In this document: positions 63,508 through 64,000 of the stretch, piece after piece
Layout: each line of letters starts with the position of its first letter
Position numbering within the stretch: the stretch's first letter is position 1
NCBI GenBank assembly: GCA_030694265.1
Contig: JAUXYP010000001.1
Location: forward strand, 496,001-560,000
Direction: 5' to 3'
Source: Sulfuricurvum sp.
Lineage (GTDB): Bacteria; Campylobacterota; Campylobacteria; Campylobacterales; Sulfurimonadaceae
DNA length: 64,000 nt
The notes under the pieces: generated by a model
What the model was told of the DNA's origin: nothing
Database searches by the model: none
Seen by the model: only the letters and a program-made list of their open reading frames with translations
Made by a program: the position numbers and the translations under genes

Positions 63508-63954
63508 TTAATTGACGTTGTATAATTTGTCTTTGCATTTTTCATACGAGGTTGAATCCATAACCTGAATCAGTTTGATATCCACTGCCCTTAGCAGCAA
63601 AGTTACCTCGCATCCATCGCACAATTCCATCCGTTCAAAAGCATCCGTCGTAATAAGCGAATTCATCATCCCGCAAGGTGTATCGACACTCACTTCACTC
63701 AAAACAACACCCTTACGAAAATGTCGCAGTTCGCCCTGAAGATGATTCTCAATCGAAACACTCCCCTCTTTTGCACCCTTACAAATGGAGATGGCCGCCT
63801 CTTGAATATGACACTCTACTTCATCGCCAATACTGAGCCATTTAGGTGCTTTCGTTTTTAAAAGCTTAAACAGCTTGTCTTTTGCACGTATAGTAATACA
63901 GCTAAAAAACTCATCGCTTTTTATCGATTCGACCCGTGCGGCAAAAGCATTCAT
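63508..63954 (-). CDS. TOBE/Mop-like molybdate-binding protein
   Basis: WLSIGDEVECHIQEAAISICKGAKEGSVSIENHLQGELRHFRKGVVLSEVSVDTPCGMMNSLITTDAFERMELCDGCEVTLLLRAVDIKLIQ. Confidence 0.7.
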   Translation of the reverse strand: MNAFAARVESIKSDEFFSCITIRAKDKLFKLLKTKAPKWLSIGDEVECHIQEAAISICKGAKEGSVSIENHLQGELRHFRKGVVLSEVSVDTPCGMMNSLITTDAFERMELCDGCEVTLLLRAVDIKLIQVMDSTSYEKCKDKLYNVN

Positions 63955-64000
63955 ATGATCTCCTTACCATAGATAGATAACAATCTTTTTATCAATCACA

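Overview
The window is a gene-dense chromosomal segment that looks like a Campylobacterota (epsilonproteobacterial) genome, possibly Sulfuricurvum- or Sulfurimonas-like; that assignment is inferred from protein resemblance only. From about 1 to 42.6 kb it is mostly housekeeping: lgt (partial), an ArsRS-like two-component pair, ruvB, panB, trpA, tmRNA (ssrA), glyS, hemH, a fused LplT-PlsC protein followed by dgkA, carboxynorspermidine dehydrogenase and decarboxylase, pdxA/pdxJ, tgt, recQ, tRNA-Glu, AmmeMemoRadiSam A and B proteins, MscS and a Kef-type antiporter. From about 42.6 to 64 kb it is a Mo-nitrogenase (nif) region: nifH, an unknown ORF, nifD, nifK and small Cys proteins; nifB, nifV, two GNATs, a DUF683 protein and a Cys-rich protein; and a divergent accessory operon (NifX-like, Cys-less Tpx-like, DUF3050, SIR2-like, ClpP, ClpX). 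An inserted cassette (inverted repeat, RelB/YafQ-type toxin-antitoxin, TIR-like protein) separates clpX from nifS. The region ends with two paralogous ferredoxins around a NifX-like gene, then a TOBE-like protein. The most interesting candidate system is the nif-linked SIR2-like/ClpP/ClpX module with its Tpx-like and DUF3050 partners. Other notable items are the paired small HHVV/CxCA/FCGxH proteins after nifK, the unknown ORF between nifH and nifD, a 12-bp motif shared upstream of nifH and nifB, and an 18-bp palindrome over the -10 box of the TA promoter. All family calls come from reading motifs by eye; no database search was run.
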